A stretch of 64,000 nucleotides of DNA from Anthostomella pinea (taxonomy: Eukaryota; Ascomycota; Sordariomycetes; Xylariales; Xylariaceae). The stretch lies in NCBI GenBank assembly GCA_963556695.1, contig CAUWAG010000010.1, positions 1,550,001 through 1,614,000 of the forward strand, given 5' to 3'. Below are positions 20,909-34,684 of this stretch, piece after piece (positions within the stretch are counted from its first letter, which is position 1; every line of letters starts with the position of its first letter). The notes below the pieces were generated by a model. The model had not been told where the DNA came from and made no database searches. It was given only the letters and a program-made list of their open reading frames with translations. Both the position numbers and the translations under genes were made by a program.

Positions 20909-23900
20909 TCAGTGTGCGGGCGGAACCTCGGATGCACCGGTGGATTCCTGCTGTGCTGATGGTCGACCAGGCGTAGTCGACTCATCGGATGAACTGCTCG
21001 AGTCATCATGGCCATGGGTTTGGGTTCCCTGGGCTCTCTCATGATGCTCAGCTGATGGCGATGAGATGTTAGCCTTTCGCATCAGCTTCTCTGCCTTCGA
21101 TATCGCATTGCGCGCATCTTCCGCTGCTTTTTCCGCCTTGGCTTGCCGGTTCCACATGGATGCGTACCGACCGTTCAGCTCCAGCAGTTTTTCGTGGCTG
21201 CCCTTCTCCACAATCGTTCCCTGGTGAAGGACAAGGATCTGATCCGCATGGGTTATCGTGGACAGGCGGTGTCTAACATAGTAAAGTCAGCAGAGTAAGC
21301 AGAAGACAGACAGCAGTGAATAAGGCTTACGCAATGATGAGCAGCGTACGACCACGACCGATGTTAGCAAGTCTAGACTGAATCTGCTGCTCTGTATGGG
21401 TGTCCAGGGCCGAAGTGGCCTCGTCGAGCATGATGATCTTCGGATTCTTGAGCAGGGTGCGTGCGATGGCAACTCTCTGCTTTTCGCCACCACTAAGTCG
21501 AAGACCGCGCTCGCCAACCTTGGTGTTATAGCCATCTGGAAACGACATGATTCGCTCATGGATGCTGGCAGCTTGACAGGCAGCCATGATGTCCTCGTCA
21601 GTCGCGCTCTGATTGGCATATCTCAGGTTGTACATGAGAGTGTCGTTGAACAAGATTGTGTCCTGGGGCACTACTCCTATGTAGCGTCGTATGGAATCAA
21701 TCGTGATGTCCTTAACATCGCGCCCATCGATTCTGATGTTGCCGTCTGTACAGCTGAAGTAGCGGTACATCAGACGAAACATGGTAGACTTGCCCCCACC
21801 AGACTCACCAACAAGGGCAGTAGTCGTTCCAGGCTCGCATGTAAAGGTGAGATTCCTCAGTGCAGGCTTTCTCCTGTCGTATGCGAATTTGACCTTAGAA
21901 AATTCGACACGGCCTTCGCATGTAGTGACTTTCTGGGCGCCGGGACGGTCGACCACAGTGGGACGCTGCTTGAACAGTTCAAGAAGTCGCTCTCCGGAGA
22001 TCATGGCTTGCTGGACGGTGCGATAGAAGGTACCGAAGAAGTTGAGCGGGCCTTGAAGCTGCCCCAGGTACATCATGAGTGCAACAAAGTCTCCGACTTT
22101 CCGCGTGCCCTGTGTCACCTGGTAGGCGCCAAGCATCATTGCTATGAGCATGCCTGACATGAAAACCATAGACTGGGCCATGTTCATGATACTCAGACTC
22201 CATGTGACCTTGGCCTCGGCTGTCTGGAAGTTCTCGATCGCCTCCCTGTAGCGGTTGAATTCGAAGTCCTCGGCATTGAAATACTTGACGGTCTCATAAC
22301 TTATAATCGAGTCGTTCTTTACAGCCTCTTCTTCCCGATCCGCGTTGGACATGGCTCTCCGCTGATCTGCTGTCTTGGATGCCAAACGAATGGTAAGGAA
22401 GAGGTAGTAGAAGGTGATGGAACAGACCATAACAGCGTAGACGGCGTCGAACTTGTAGTAAAAGTAGCTAATGGCCACAAGGAGGTCTACAATCATAGGG
22501 AAGACCTGGAATGTGACCTGCTCCAGAAAAGAGTTGACGGATGCGCCCTTGTTAAGGGCCGAAAGCACCTCTCCTGTTCGCTTGCCTAGATGGAAGTCAA
22601 GACTGAGAGAATGTACGTGCTCGAAGGCTGATGTCGTCAAAGCCCGGTACGCATGCTGGGAAACAGGAATCCAGAGGAGGCTTCTTAGGGATCCAAGCAG
22701 TCCAGACGGCCCTTGCAGTAACTTATACAGTACGAGCAGCCCGAGCGATGTCCATGGCATGTGCAGTCCCTCCCCATCTGCCAAACCTTCACCAGAGAGC
22801 TGATCGGTGACGATTCCAATCTGGTAAGGGACCAGAATATTCACCAGTCGCTGGAGGACCAACAAAACGAAGCAGAAGACGACGACAAGCTGCAAGCTTG
22901 GCTTCTTGGAAGGCCACATGTAGGGGAAGAAGACAGAGTAGCCACGTAGGTACTCAAACCATGTCGTGTGCGGAAGCTTCTCTGGTCGGTAGAACCCAGC
23001 ATCTTCGTCGACCATGGGGCCACCGTGGGCAGATTCACTGTGAGCGTTTCCCTCGGGACTCCCATTCGCACCATGGTGCCGAACATGACCATTATTAGTG
23101 TGGTAGCCGTTCGAGCTGCTGCTGGCATTCATGAGCGGGGTGTTCTCGTCGGCTTCGAACTGGTAGTTATGTTCGCGGTCGTACTTCTCACGAGCGGCGC
23201 GTCTCTTGAGGAGTGTGACGATTGCCCAGACAAGAACACTGCCAAGGATCAAGCAGAGTCGAACACCCGAGAGGCCTATATCCGCCATGTCCCACTTGTT
23301 GATGTCGTCCACAATCACATACTTATCGCGATTGAGATTGATCATGACTTTGTGAGGCCTGGAAAGTACGACAGCATCGCAGACGAAGATAATGATCTCC
23401 ATGCAAAGTGCAATTGACCACATTAGCATGAAGATCGGTCCAGGTTCTTGTTTATTGTCGAACAAAGTGATGCAGACAAATATGTAGAGGAATGTCGATC
23501 CGAGGACGTAGACCTGGTTACGAGGTCAGTCACAATTATAGATGCTGAGATGGGGTTAAGGAACCGACTCACAGTCTTTGGCTCGCCACACCACCAGCCA
23601 TGCACGCCATCGGTACTTCTGTTGATCAAGGCACGGGTTGCAATTGCGGCTCCCTGGCCAATGAAGGTAAAGGTCACCATGGTGTAGATCCATTGGAAGC
23701 ATCGTCGGACGTGCGGGGTGAAGGCCTCTTCGGGCTCGCTCGATTCGTCATCTGTTCTTCGTCTCTTGGAGACGGGTAGCGGCTTTCCCCCAGGGCCAGT
23801 GACCGTGGGTACAATGATGTCCTCCTTACGTCTGGCATTGTACACGGAATAGAGGGCACCGAATACCAGTACGACGAGGAGGAGGAGGTCAGGGTATAGG

Positions 23901-23965
23901 TACTGGGCAACGTTTCTGGCCCTCTCGGCCGGGGTCTCCGCCGGGTTGACGATGACTTCGGTCAT
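20909..23965 (-). CDS. Hmt1-like vacuolar half-ABC transporter (ABCB6/HMT1 class)
   Basis: A half-size ABC exporter of the heavy-metal-tolerance class. In fission yeast the protein sits in the vacuole membrane and confers cadmium tolerance by moving thiol-peptide or metal complexes. Exons on the minus strand are 23965-23573, 23513-21331 and 21272-20909, with introns of 59 and 58 nt, giving 979 residues. The N-terminal extension has several helices and a His/Asn/Gly-rich linker (~240-295), typical of this subclass. The ABC membrane domain follows (~330-640). In the ATPase domain are Walker [10 protein letters not shown] (~699-707), signature LSGGEKQR (~804), Walker B IIMLDEAT (~825-831) and the H-loop AHRLST just after the second intron. 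The C-terminus is a Ser/Asp-rich tail. The start [10 protein letters not shown] is the first Met followed by a helix; an upstream Met at 24067 lacks family-like sequence. The substrate is not knowable from the sequence. Confidence 0.9.
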
Positions 23966-25955
23966 CGTGGTCTGCTGGCGTGGAGTTCGGGTCAGCAGTG
24001 AGCAGGTTGCAACTTGTCGGGGACACGAGTTGCACAGGAGTAAGTAGATCGGACGATGGCATTGCACTGCAGCACTGCATGCTGCAAGGCGGGCGTGACG
24101 TACATATCAGCGACGGCAGTCGCCCTTGGTCATTGCCACCGCCGACGTGCACAAGACCGACCCCAGTCCTCTCTTGTCGCACGGCAAGAGCTTCTGGCTG
24201 CTTCGCCTTGTGATGCTTCAAGGCGAAGGCGAAGAAAACAGGTCGGGTGTCTGCTGCGGTGGGCGGACGGCCCCCAGATTAGCAATGGAACTTCCCGATA
24301 ATCGAATCGATTTCACGTCGTGGTGGGGCAGGTCATGCTGGGTCTCATGCTGGGTCCGGGTCTGGGTCTGGGTCACCAGACAGGCTAGTAGGGAAGCGAC
24401 TGACCGAGACCAGCGCCGGGGATGATAGTGTTGGTAGGGTGGTAGGGTGGTGAGGCAGGCGAGGAGCAGCAAAACAAACAATGGCGAAAACAAACATACA
24501 GCGAGGGCAACCACACGCCTAAAGGTGACGACAGCGTGGGTGGAGGGGCGGGAACGAACAAGAGCTTGCTCCAAACGAGTGTCTACATACGCGGGAAACT
24601 AGAGGATGGCAGGATGCCAGGTGGTCGGTCAGGCAGGGTGATTTGCTGGAAAGAGGTAGAGGGACCCCTAAATCTACGAGAAAAGAACGACCCTCTGAAG
24701 GTATATGTAATGTGGGATGAAGGTATGTAAGGTAGGCAGAGTGCACCAGGCAGTCGAGGTATTGACATGTGGAGAGGTACTTGTCCAGGTGGGATGGATG
24801 TGTCTGTGTCTCTTTCACGGCCAGAGTTTATTACTTACAGTGTCACGCGGACCCGGGTCTGGAATTGGGGACCTGCGTGAGCTGATGTCGAGTCAGGGAA
24901 CGCCCGGGAAGGTTTGCTGGGAGGGCGCGGGTGAGTGATGGCAATGGCGAGGGCGAGGGCGGAATGGAAAGTGAGGGTGTAAGAAGAGAGGAACAATGAT
25001 TATGAGGGGCAGCGGAGGTGAGCCGGTACAAGTAGGTTGTCGAGAGGACGGCGGTAGAGGCACGCAGCCGCATTCAATGGTTTCTAGACCACAGCTGCAG
25101 GCGGACGGGGAAGGCGAGGGACAAGGGATGCGGGATGAGGGACGAAGCTGTCGGTAGAGATGGTAGAGGTGATAAAAAGAGGGTTTGGTTGCAAGTGAAG
25201 GTCAGTGATATGTATTATGCAGTGGACTCGAAGGTGTTTCCCGTCTCCCAGCGACGTCGTACACAGCAAGTAACGGCCCCCAGGCCATGACCCGAACGTA
25301 CCAGGATGGACTAGCGGCCCAAGACCGTTTCTGCTGGTCAAAGTGTTAGGCCTGCGCTCAAGACAGAACAGATCCGCGCCGGTGTCGACATGGAATAGAC
25401 ATGGACTTGGACAAAAGGAAAAAGGAACAACACCAACGTCTGGGTTGTAAGTATAAAGCCTGTGTGATTCGCGGCTGAAAGGGACGAATAGAAGCCGCCC
25501 GCTGGTCGGAGAGGCTTACACAATGAGCCAAACGGCTTCACGCCCTCACCGCCTGCGTCTAGCTCTTTAGATGGGGGTGACTAGAGGGAAACTGACCTTT
25601 CGGCTTTGTGATTGCAGCAAAGCTGCATGCATGTGTGTCTTGGGGCTTGTCGACGCAGCAGGGGGCTGTCGTGGCTAGACGCCTTCAGAAGAGGGTGTGG
25701 TGGGGTTTGGAGGAGCTGCGGACCTCTTGCTGTACCCTATTGGTACTGGCAACTGCGCACAGGCGCGTGGTGGGTATATAACGAGAGGCTAGAGACTCAT
25801 CGGAGAGGGAGGATCGAGTCTCAGGTGTTGGTGGCCAGTAAGCAGCCGGGGCTATTAAAAGCAGACGTTGTTCCAGATAACTGTAACCTCCTGGTCGAGG
25901 TCGGGGTTCTTGGGCTCTCGGCTCGACTGCCAGTGCAGGTGATTTCAACGTTGGA

Positions 25956-25992
25956 ACAGGGTGACAGGGTGACAGGGTGACAGGGTGACAGG
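25956..25992. repeat. GGTGACAG tandem repeat
   Basis: Four to five tandem copies of an 8-bp unit. Confidence 0.85.
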
Positions 25993-26196
25993 CCCAGGCG
26001 AGACGGTATACTGCCGGGTATAAGTGCAATAAGTGGGCTTGGTTGATGGAGATCGGTTCGATAAGCTCCAAACAGTGAACAGCCCCTGTGTCTGTGTGTC
26101 GGGACTCGGGGAGCCTCCAACTTCCAAATTCCAACCTGCCTCCCAACCTCCAACATGCAGCATTGAGCATCCATTGTTCCGCTTTTATATAACAAG

Positions 26197-26231
26197 CCCA
26201 GCTCCCCAGCTCCCCAGCTCCCCAGCTCCCC
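26197..26231. repeat. CCCCAGCT tandem repeat
   Basis: Four tandem copies of an 8-bp unit. A related CAGCTC-repeat lies near 26787-26812. Confidence 0.85.
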
Positions 26232-29200
26232 TCGCAGCCTTGTGTGATCACGCAGCTTGTAAGTTGTCGGCTTGTACGCTTCCCGTTACCATTAGGCTGG
26301 GGGCATGTGTTGCATGATGTGGTTGTGCTGCAGCTCCTAGGCTGTGTCGTGTAACGTGCCCCAGTTTCCCTTCACAGTTGATTGCCACAGGTATACTCTG
26401 CTGCAGGTATAGACTTGGCACATATGTACCAGTCTAGCCAGTCTGCTCTCCTGAAGGTCAATGCCAACTGCGCTCAGTCCAACTCCTGTCGTCGTGATGG
26501 CAGCCATTCAGGGGTCACAGTAAGCTTCCCCACAAAGCCCTGATCAGATAGCGTGCTTGCTTCCCACGTTGATACCCAATCTTCCCCTTCGTAAGAGGCA
26601 GCGGACAGGTAGATCACTAGGTCATCTGATCAATCATGGCCAAAGGGTAAGGTGTGGTCCGGTCCAATCCGGCCGAGGACAAGAGCAAAGACACTCCTGC
26701 CAGTTGGCAGCTTCCAAGTTGCGAACGCCGTGACAACACCCCAGGTGGAGGGTTTCGGCAAGCATTTGACTTTCGCTTCAGCTTCAGCTCCAGCTCCAGC
26801 TCCAGCTCCCTCGCCCAATTCTCGCAGTTACTCATCAGGTACCCGTGCCAACTCGGCTCTTTTGACCTTTTCAGCTTCGCCCATGCCGCATCTGGAACGA
26901 GCGGATGCCCGACTGCCGCATCTGATGATCTTGCATCATTCTGCCCGATCGCTGCTCTCTAAGGGATCATGTTGTCGGCATCCTCACTTCTTCACTCGCT
27001 CGCTTCTCCCCGCTGTCTCTCGCTTCAGGACGGCAAGCTTGATCACCACCATCAACCACATCAGCCGGCGGCCGGCCGTCCGTCCGTCCGTCCCACCACC
27101 AAGCGAACCTGCAACTCACCTCATGCCTGCCTGCATCGCCTGCATCTCGCTTGCCCGTCCCAGGAACCGTCACGCTCTGCCAACCGTGTCTTGGCAACGA
27201 CTGCCAGTGGCCATAATGGTTGACCGACTGCGATAGAATGTACGATAAGACTCAACCCAGTACACCGGTCGGCAGTGGAGCGCTTTCTCTGCAGTGTGAA
27301 TCGCATGGCTGCCATGCTACCGCTCATACGCTCAGACGTATGCTCGCCCAAGCTGGAGGCTTCTTTGCGGAGACCGGCTCCGAGTCCGAGTAAGTACTTG
27401 AATCGCCGTGGTATCCAACCTCCGAGTCTGGTGGGTTCTTTTGCAATTCCGCGCGTCTCATCTCGGTCATGCATTTCCACTTTGCGCGTGTCGTACAGAC
27501 TACAGCATGCCACCGATGCATTGCAGGGTGTCATTGACAGAACCGACTGTATCACAATCCTGCTCTGTCTCCTGCCTGCTGTTACGGTGAAAGCATCGGG
27601 TACCAGAGTGCCCTTCGCCGGACCTCCTGGATGACATGTGAGCTATTGGGTATGGGTGCAGAAGGAGCTGACGTCCTGAGCCAACAACACCTGGATGAGC
27701 TAAGGCCAGCAAGAGCCTGACAGCTCAGCACACACGAGGATGCGTGTCTGTGGTCTCAAGCTTCGAGACAAGTAGGATAGGTTGATGCCGCATGAGCTTG
27801 TCAAGTGCAACCTGCGGCTCCGTAGGTTAGGCACCGACCCAGGTTAGACTCACGACTTTAGTCCGTGGCAGAAGGTGCTCTTCTACTGTCAGGCAGAGAT
27901 GTTAACTTGGCGCCATGGTTCTTACAACGTCCGAGTGGACAAAGCCCGGCTGTTATGTCTCACAGGGCTGAACGGATGAACGGATGTCTGCACGGATCCC
28001 TGCAGAACTCCCGGTCATTGTCTAGATTGTCTAGGCGTATTGGGGGAAGACCGAGCCTGGGCCTTAGAGAACTTCGTGGCATCCAACATTGGTTGTCAAT
28101 ATTACCTGTTGAGTATATCAAGTCAGCACTTAGGCGTGCCAATGCTGGCTGCTTTGGACTCTGGCGTTCTGGCTGTCCACGTCATTGTTAAGGGCGAGTA
28201 GGTTGTCGTTGTCGGGTTCTGACGAGGACTGCTTGGTCTACCACGGTACTGTTAGTTCAGTATTGGATAGAAGAGGATGCGGTGAACAAGACGAGCAATA
28301 CTCTGGTCCGGTGTACTCCCAGTCGAGACAAACAAGCAACAAAGGATGGACCAAGGACTTACTGTCGGTGAACTGGATCCTTGCCTGCGTCGATTCTTGG
28401 GCTGTCTGGGTTGTGGCCATGAGAGCATGCTAGCCGAAGGCTTGAAGGAAAAAGAAGCGTGCTGCTGACGTCTGGGATCTCGGCAACGTGATGGCATCGA
28501 TGGTCATACAAACGACAGTAGGGGCAAGTGTCAATTGGAATCCAGTGACTTTTCCCCCTCTACTGATCATGCAGGTTTTGCTCCAGTAAAGGCCACTCAC
28601 CAGTGCGGCTTGCCAGTGCGGCTCGTCAGCGAGTGACACGCATGCAGAGAAATGTACTTACCAGCAAGTTGACGTGGAGCATCTCCGACACGACAAGAGG
28701 TCTGATCTGCAACGTGCTGCACCGTCGTGGCAGCCATGGGATGGTCAACGATTGCTCGTCCGTCGTCAGTCAGTCGTGCAGGCCTTTCGTCACATGCTGA
28801 AACTGAAGCTGAGCAGCTGATCGGATCTTGGATGCGGGCCTCTTGGGAAGACGGGGAAGACGGGGAAGACGTAGAAGACCATGATGACGAGGGCAATGCA
28901 TTACAGGAACACTTCTTCCTGGCAGCTAAGGGTTTTGAAAGAGACGTCAAACTTGCTGTGTGCTGGAAAAGCACTCGAATGTTGTCGAATCAGAAGACGC
29001 CGTCTCATGGCGAGAGGGGACTTGCAGAAACGGAGACGGCATGCCTTCCAAGAGCGAGTTGGACTTGAGACAGCCGGCACCACCCGGTCCTGTTCTTCTA
29101 GGTCATGGGATGCGTATCCACGGGCCACTTCTACCGTCCTGTCGACTGCAGCCCCGCCTACCAGCTGTCATGGATCGAATCCTGTATCATTGGCTACGAA

Positions 29201-29637
29201 AAGTGTCTGTTGGGCAGGAGCTATTGTGACGATTTAGGGGACGACCTCGATTGTCTCCTGGCGGCTGCCGAGTTGTTGGACGGGTGGGCCTTTAGGGGTG
29301 AACGTGCCGCAGAATCCACTACTTGCACTGTCCCCGGGGTTGGGTCTGAGGAGACTTCCACACCTGCAGTCTCTTCTGTCAACCTGAAGTTCTCGAGGAG
29401 CTACCAATGCCATGTTTATGCCCTGAGATTGATCCTCGCGAGCTGAAGCTCGAGCCCAGCTAACAGGCAGTCAGGTAGTCAGGCAGTCAGGCAGTGAGCA
29501 GTCTGGCACTTTTGAGTTGGAATTACCTCCCTACTGCACACCTACTTCTAGGTACTTGGGCTTGAAGCCACTAATGCTCCTCTGAGACCTACATGTTAGG
29601 TAAGGTAGGTAGGAGCAAAAGCCGTTTTGACTTGTCA

Positions 29638-29666
29638 ACTATCAGCTATCAGCTATCAGCTATCAC
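29638..29666. repeat. ATCAGCT tandem repeat
   Basis: Nine-base unit (CTATCAG-type) repeated three to four times. A TCAGGCAG-type repeat lies just before it at about 29465-29495. Confidence 0.75.
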
Positions 29667-32600
29667 CTGCTTGAGCCTCAGCACCACATGCACCTCTCAT
29701 TCGTTGGTCATTCCATTAGACACGAAAGTAGGCCGTGGCTCCACAGCCGTTCAAGATCTATTGGATCGATCTTCGGCCACCTTGCTATCAAAGTCGTTGG
29801 CCAAGACATCCTGTCCATGACGGGGAAGTCGTGGCACCATCTCTTTTCTCTTTCATGCGGTGGGGGACGCTGTTCCCGGGTTCCCAAGTCCGATATCTCA
29901 CTCCATCCACGTACTGTACCTTCGCCTGCAGTTCAACATAGTAGGTACCTAACTGTCCAGACTTCTGCGAAGATCCTGAGCTGGGTCTGCTACATGTATG
30001 TCTGCTTTGCCGAGCATGCACGGCTTGCCAAGTTTCTTGGGGAAATCGACTGATCCGACGTCCTACGCAGCTAAAATAGCTGACATGCAGCTCATACGAC
30101 CGTCTCCATGCTTCTGCTTCCCCTTCGAGCCTGGTGCAGACGCGAGCCGCCAACGATCCGGATCCAGCAAGCTGGTAGCCACCGTGAGCCATCTCGAATG
30201 ATCTCGTGCTCACTGCATACGCCTTCTGGCCCACCTGCTCTCGACGCCCAGCCCAAAGTCGAGACAATGAGCAAGGAAAGACCCTCCTCCTGCAATGCAG
30301 CTGCGGCTATCATGATAGCGGAACGGAACGATCGATCTCCAGCCCGACCCGACCCTGGATCGATACAGACTGCATCTGGCCCGACGCACCTACGGCCGCC
30401 GGAAACGGTCTGGAGTTGCGTATCGGCTCCAGCTGACCTCGGGTAATATTGTCGTGGGGGTGTTGGTGGTGTCACGGTCTCGTCGGGGTCCCCTACATAA
30501 GCCTTGGTGGCGCCCTCTCGCGGGAGTCGTCGCACGTCGCTACCCGACAGAAGTATTGTATAACCACTTACCACAGGTTTTCCAGCTAATCCCCCCCAGA
30601 TAGCCATCGTACCGGATCGTCGCCAATGTCGTTTCCAGCGCCAGAGTCAACGAACCAGCCATGTGACCCGCCAATGTTGGACTTGTTCTACCAAGATCTG
30701 CGCCCATCTAGATTGCTGTGTCCCGGTACCTTGGAACAACGGCAGTAGCACCGCCTGTCTGCTGTTGGTCGTGGTACAATACGTGTTCCACGAGCATAAC
30801 CCCGTTACGACTTACCGCAGTTTGCGAGACTAGAGAAGCAAGCATATTATACCCTGTTGGTCACATCTCTCTTGCATCTAAGCCGTCGCGATCGAGTGCT
30901 GACTCGGCTTTCTAACCTCCATAGATTGGCAACCATCCTGTAAGCAGCATGTACGGCAGACGCAACATCACACGTCACGATTCAACAAGGATCTCACCAT
31001 CGCCCAATCATCACGGTATGCGGAATCCTTGCCGATGCCAACGAATTCAATAGGCCTACAGGGAAGGTACTTGAGGTGCTTGTCACTACCTTAGTCCTTC
31101 CCACCAACTCCAATGTCTGGGGCGGCGCCCGCACTTTGGGGGTTACACATGATACATGATCACAAAGATCATGCCCCTATCCGACATTCTTCACACGGCA
31201 GGTCGATATACTTCAAGCGGCCGCCGATGCCGATACACCTTTCAACTTGGACGAACGTCGCGACCAGAATTCGGTAGAGTGAGCGAGGCAAACAATGGCA
31301 TCACCGGCGAGTCTGGCTAATAATGCCGACTATTCGGCCTTTTAGATCGGTGCATGAGTGCTTGGGTGCATGGGGTGACAAGCCAGACGAAGAGTCACCC
31401 CTTAATGCAGCTCAACGCAGGTAGCCCCCCACACTTGAGCTTCTTTGGCAGCCGGAGACATGGTTGCGAGAGGGCTTGGTCGCCCACTCGACCTCATGAC
31501 CTCAAGACCTCCCAAACCGTCCATCAGCTGCAGCCAGCTCGGGTCTTGTCTATACAGCAATGATTTCCCCTGGTGAGCAGGGATGTGACACTGAGTACCT
31601 TTTCCATGCAGGTGTGACAATTCACCTGCAGCTAACTGGTTACAGAGCGAGGTCGCCGACACGAAAGGCATACCACCATAGCGAATAGATCACCCCGCAG
31701 AAGCACCGCTTCAGATGAAGTATCACCAGCCTGGGATTGCCGTCAAAGCCGCAACTACCCCGGCCGGGTTTGATTACTAGGCACCCTCTTCGCTTCGCCG
31801 GCCGTCATCCGCAAACATCCTGACGACTCTCCCCGAGGAAACGCTGTAGACACGGCCGGGATTTTGACGTGGAAGCTACACTGATAGTCTGGCAGCATTA
31901 ACCGAGCCCCCTCTTGGTACGCTCGAGCTGAACATGGTTAAGCTTCACCACACTCCGAAGGGTGAACCGGTTTCCAACTTCGAAGGACATTGTGTTGCCT
32001 TATTGAGTCGGTAGGTATCGGTGACCTGAGCCAAGCCTGATACCTAAGAGACAGCCCTAATCGGAATATCTCAGTCATCAGCTCGAATTTCCTTGGAGCT
32101 GAAGGGGCATGCCAGTTTGTAGACACTCAAATGGCCTGAGACTCACTACGCTGTGGAAGGCGTGTCGACCCCAGACTTCGCCGGACTACCAAGGTGATGC
32201 TCTAGCCATTGGAGAAATATCTCCTTTAGTCTGGCCATGGGGCTTTGATCCTTCTCCTTACATCTGAGCCACTAACCGTGAGGGTGGACAATAAGCAAAC
32301 CTCGTCGTGCCTCGAGCAGCACTTTTCTACCGTAGGACTTGAGGGAATGCAAATCATGACGGATGCTGATCATCGAGAACTTTCTCATATGCTCACAAGC
32401 CCTTCCTCAAACTTCCCAAAGTGCACATACGGCCGTCCTGGATGAAGTGTCGTCGAGCTACCCCTGGTGGTGTAGTACTGTACAGCTGGGGACAAGGGGT
32501 CGGGACCCAATCACAATGGAGCTCACGAGCAACCAGAACGTACCTTGATCAAACTTCGATCAGGGTTTACATATGACCCCCTAACGCTGCATTGGCTCTC

Positions 32601-33812
32601 CATGTCGACAAGGACTCCAACGCGATATGCAACCTCCTTTAAGGATTTGACGTCCGTCCATCATAGTAAGGCTACATGGGTGATCGCCTCGTTCGTGGCC
32701 GCAGATGCCCATCCCGCGGCCTCGTAACGTAAGCCTATGTAGTATTCCCCCGAACCGACCAGGTTCGTGCAGCAGTCACAGTCGTGAAACGCCTGTGACT
32801 GGTATTTTGCCGGTTACATGGGGTAAAGGATTCGGATGGGCGGGATAGGAGTGCTTGAAGATATTCGGCCTGGGCCGAACGAATCGGCGATCACGGCATG
32901 GAGAGGGTCCAGGACGGTATAGCCAGTCCCCTGTCCGACTCGGTCGTAAACGATCATGATAGATACTTCCATAGATCACTATCCAGCTGGCTGATTGGCC
33001 ATTTTGGAATTGGACATATTGGCCAGCGAGTACGTCATGCAAGAGTGCATACCTATGTTCCTCATGATAGCAAGTGGTCTGTCTAACTGTCGCAACAGCG
33101 GCGGTTGTGCATAATGGCAGAAATACTGGACAGGCCTAGTAGAAGCATTCCCTTCGGCATGCTCTGCTATAAGCGGCTCTACGCCGGCCTTCTTGGAGAA
33201 GCTGAAGGACGAATATGGGATCTGTACCCGCTGGCTTTCGGCTAGGATGGTGACCCTACCGAATCGCGTAGAAGATTTCGACCGGTGACGATGCGGTTGT
33301 GTTCAGCGGCACTTACGTACGGTATGCAATAGGAGGTGTGCAGGCAGAGTACCATTCAAACCGAAAAGGGGGGTGCCTCAAGGTCCGAGAGACGGGGGTC
33401 GTGGGGGTCATGTTGCACGAGCCACATCCACACCCCACTTCCCGGCCCAGCCTAGCGCAGCCTTCACCCCAGCCACCCCCAAAGGAACATGAAGGGGCAG
33501 CCGATGATGTGGAGTGGGTGCCCCACCCTTCTCTCAGCCTCGCCACTTTCTTTGAACTTTCCCGCGCAGTTGTCAGCCTCGCCATTAAGTGTCCCAATTA
33601 ACGAAGCTATTGACAAGGCCACCAACAAAGAGCTTCGAGCTATACCTTTCCAACGTCTTTACATCATAAGCAAACCACCACCCTACGGGCTGTCATAATT
33701 CATTGAAAAGTGAGGCTTCCACAAAACACAGCTTCTCTGTTGATCGCTGCTGGAGGGTTTCCTCCGCGCTCACCGGCATCCGGTTGCAAAAAAGGCGTCG
33801 CTCAGCAGCGAC

Positions 33813-34684
33813 ATGTCCCATCCGCCGTCGACACCGGCCAAGATCCCGGTATCAGCCGCTACTTACACACCCGCAACGATGGATCCGGACCTGCGGTCGC
33901 AGATCAATACGCTGCTGCTGAAAGATGGGCTCGTTACCAAGTGAGTGTGCTGCCAATTCAAACCCTGTTCACCTGGGGCCTTCTCTACCTACACATCCCA
34001 CTACTGCCCCGGTGACCGCACCACTGGCGACGCTCCTCCTTGTCTCTCAAACCAAAGTGCCTACCTATGCCGCTGCCGCCGTAGCCCGAAGAGACACTAG
34101 CTGACCGAGTAAACCCCCACCTCAGGATCCAAGACCACCTCCTCCACTCCCTCGACGCCCACAACACCAACTGGCCGTCGGCCATCCAGACACACGCGCT
34201 CGCGCTCCTGCGGTCGGGCGAGGTGAGCACATTCCCGGCGCTCATGCGGCGGGTGCTCGACGACGTGCGCCACGACACGGCGACGGTGAACGCAGCGGCG
34301 GCGGCCGCCGGCAGCAATCCAGCAGCAGCACCCTCGTCAGCGACGACCAACAACAATACCTCCTCATCCTCCTCATTCGCGATGGCAAACGCAAATACGG
34401 ACTCGGCGACCAAGAACGGCAGCGACACTGGCAGCACAACTAAGAGCGACCTCAATGGGGCGGCGTCATTGACGACGAATGGTAACGCCTCCAAGACGGG
34501 CGTCAACGGCGCGAGTTTTTCGGGGAGCGGGTCTGATGGCGGCGGCGGTGGTGGTGGTGGTGGGACACCCAACCTGGCGATACCAACCTCGGTCGTAGAG
34601 GCCGTGCTGAAGTACACACGGGACAACCTGGAGACGGTGTGCGGAGTGGACGACGACGACGATGATGACGGGACGGGCGGTTAG
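33813..34684 (+). CDS. Small conserved-looking protein of unknown function
   Basis: Two exons, 33813-33940 and 34126-34684, with a 185-nt intron (GTGAGT, branch CTGAC, CTCAG), give 228 residues. The N-terminus (MSHPPSTPAKIPVSAATYTP, then MDPDLRSQINTLLLKDG) continues across the junction as VTKIQDHLLHSLDAHNTNWP, then HALALLRSGEVSTFPALMRR. It looks like a compact helical domain of about 100 residues. This is followed by an Ala/Ser/Asn/Gly low-complexity linker and a last helical piece (SVVEAVLKYTRDNLETVC) before an Asp8 run. I have the impression of similar proteins in other Sordariomycetes but cannot name a function. The joined frame across the intron is strong support. The internal Met at 33879 is an alternative start. 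Confidence 0.75.

Larger units (their letters stand above)
23966..33812. other. 9.8-kb gene-poor region
   Basis: No coding gene can be supported on either strand. Open frames up to 194 codons occur (26652-27236 plus, 25685-26251 minus, 30092-30607 minus), but they lack domains and overlap one another in antisense. The stretch is normal in GC, so it is not RIP-degraded. It carries many short tandem repeats and could include the long leader of the ABC gene, non-coding transcripts or a lineage-specific gene I cannot recognise. Confidence 0.35.

Noticed and set aside
21396..22157. 253-codon plus-strand frame opposite the ABC transporter
   Set aside because: Antisense shadow; the minus strand carries all ABC motifs.
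25685..26251. 188-codon minus-strand ORF
   Set aside because: Much of it is translation of the GGTGACAG and CCCCAGCT tandem repeats.
26652..27236. 194-codon plus-strand ORF
   Set aside because: Composition is explained by CAGCTC and CCGTCCGT repeats; no domain, no start context and conflicting antisense frames.
29105..29446. Cys-containing 113-codon ORF as a possible secreted effector
   Set aside because: No signal peptide and no supporting promoter or homology.
30092..30607. 171-codon minus-strand ORF
   Set aside because: No domain, mixed composition and an overlapping plus-strand frame of similar length; treated as chance.
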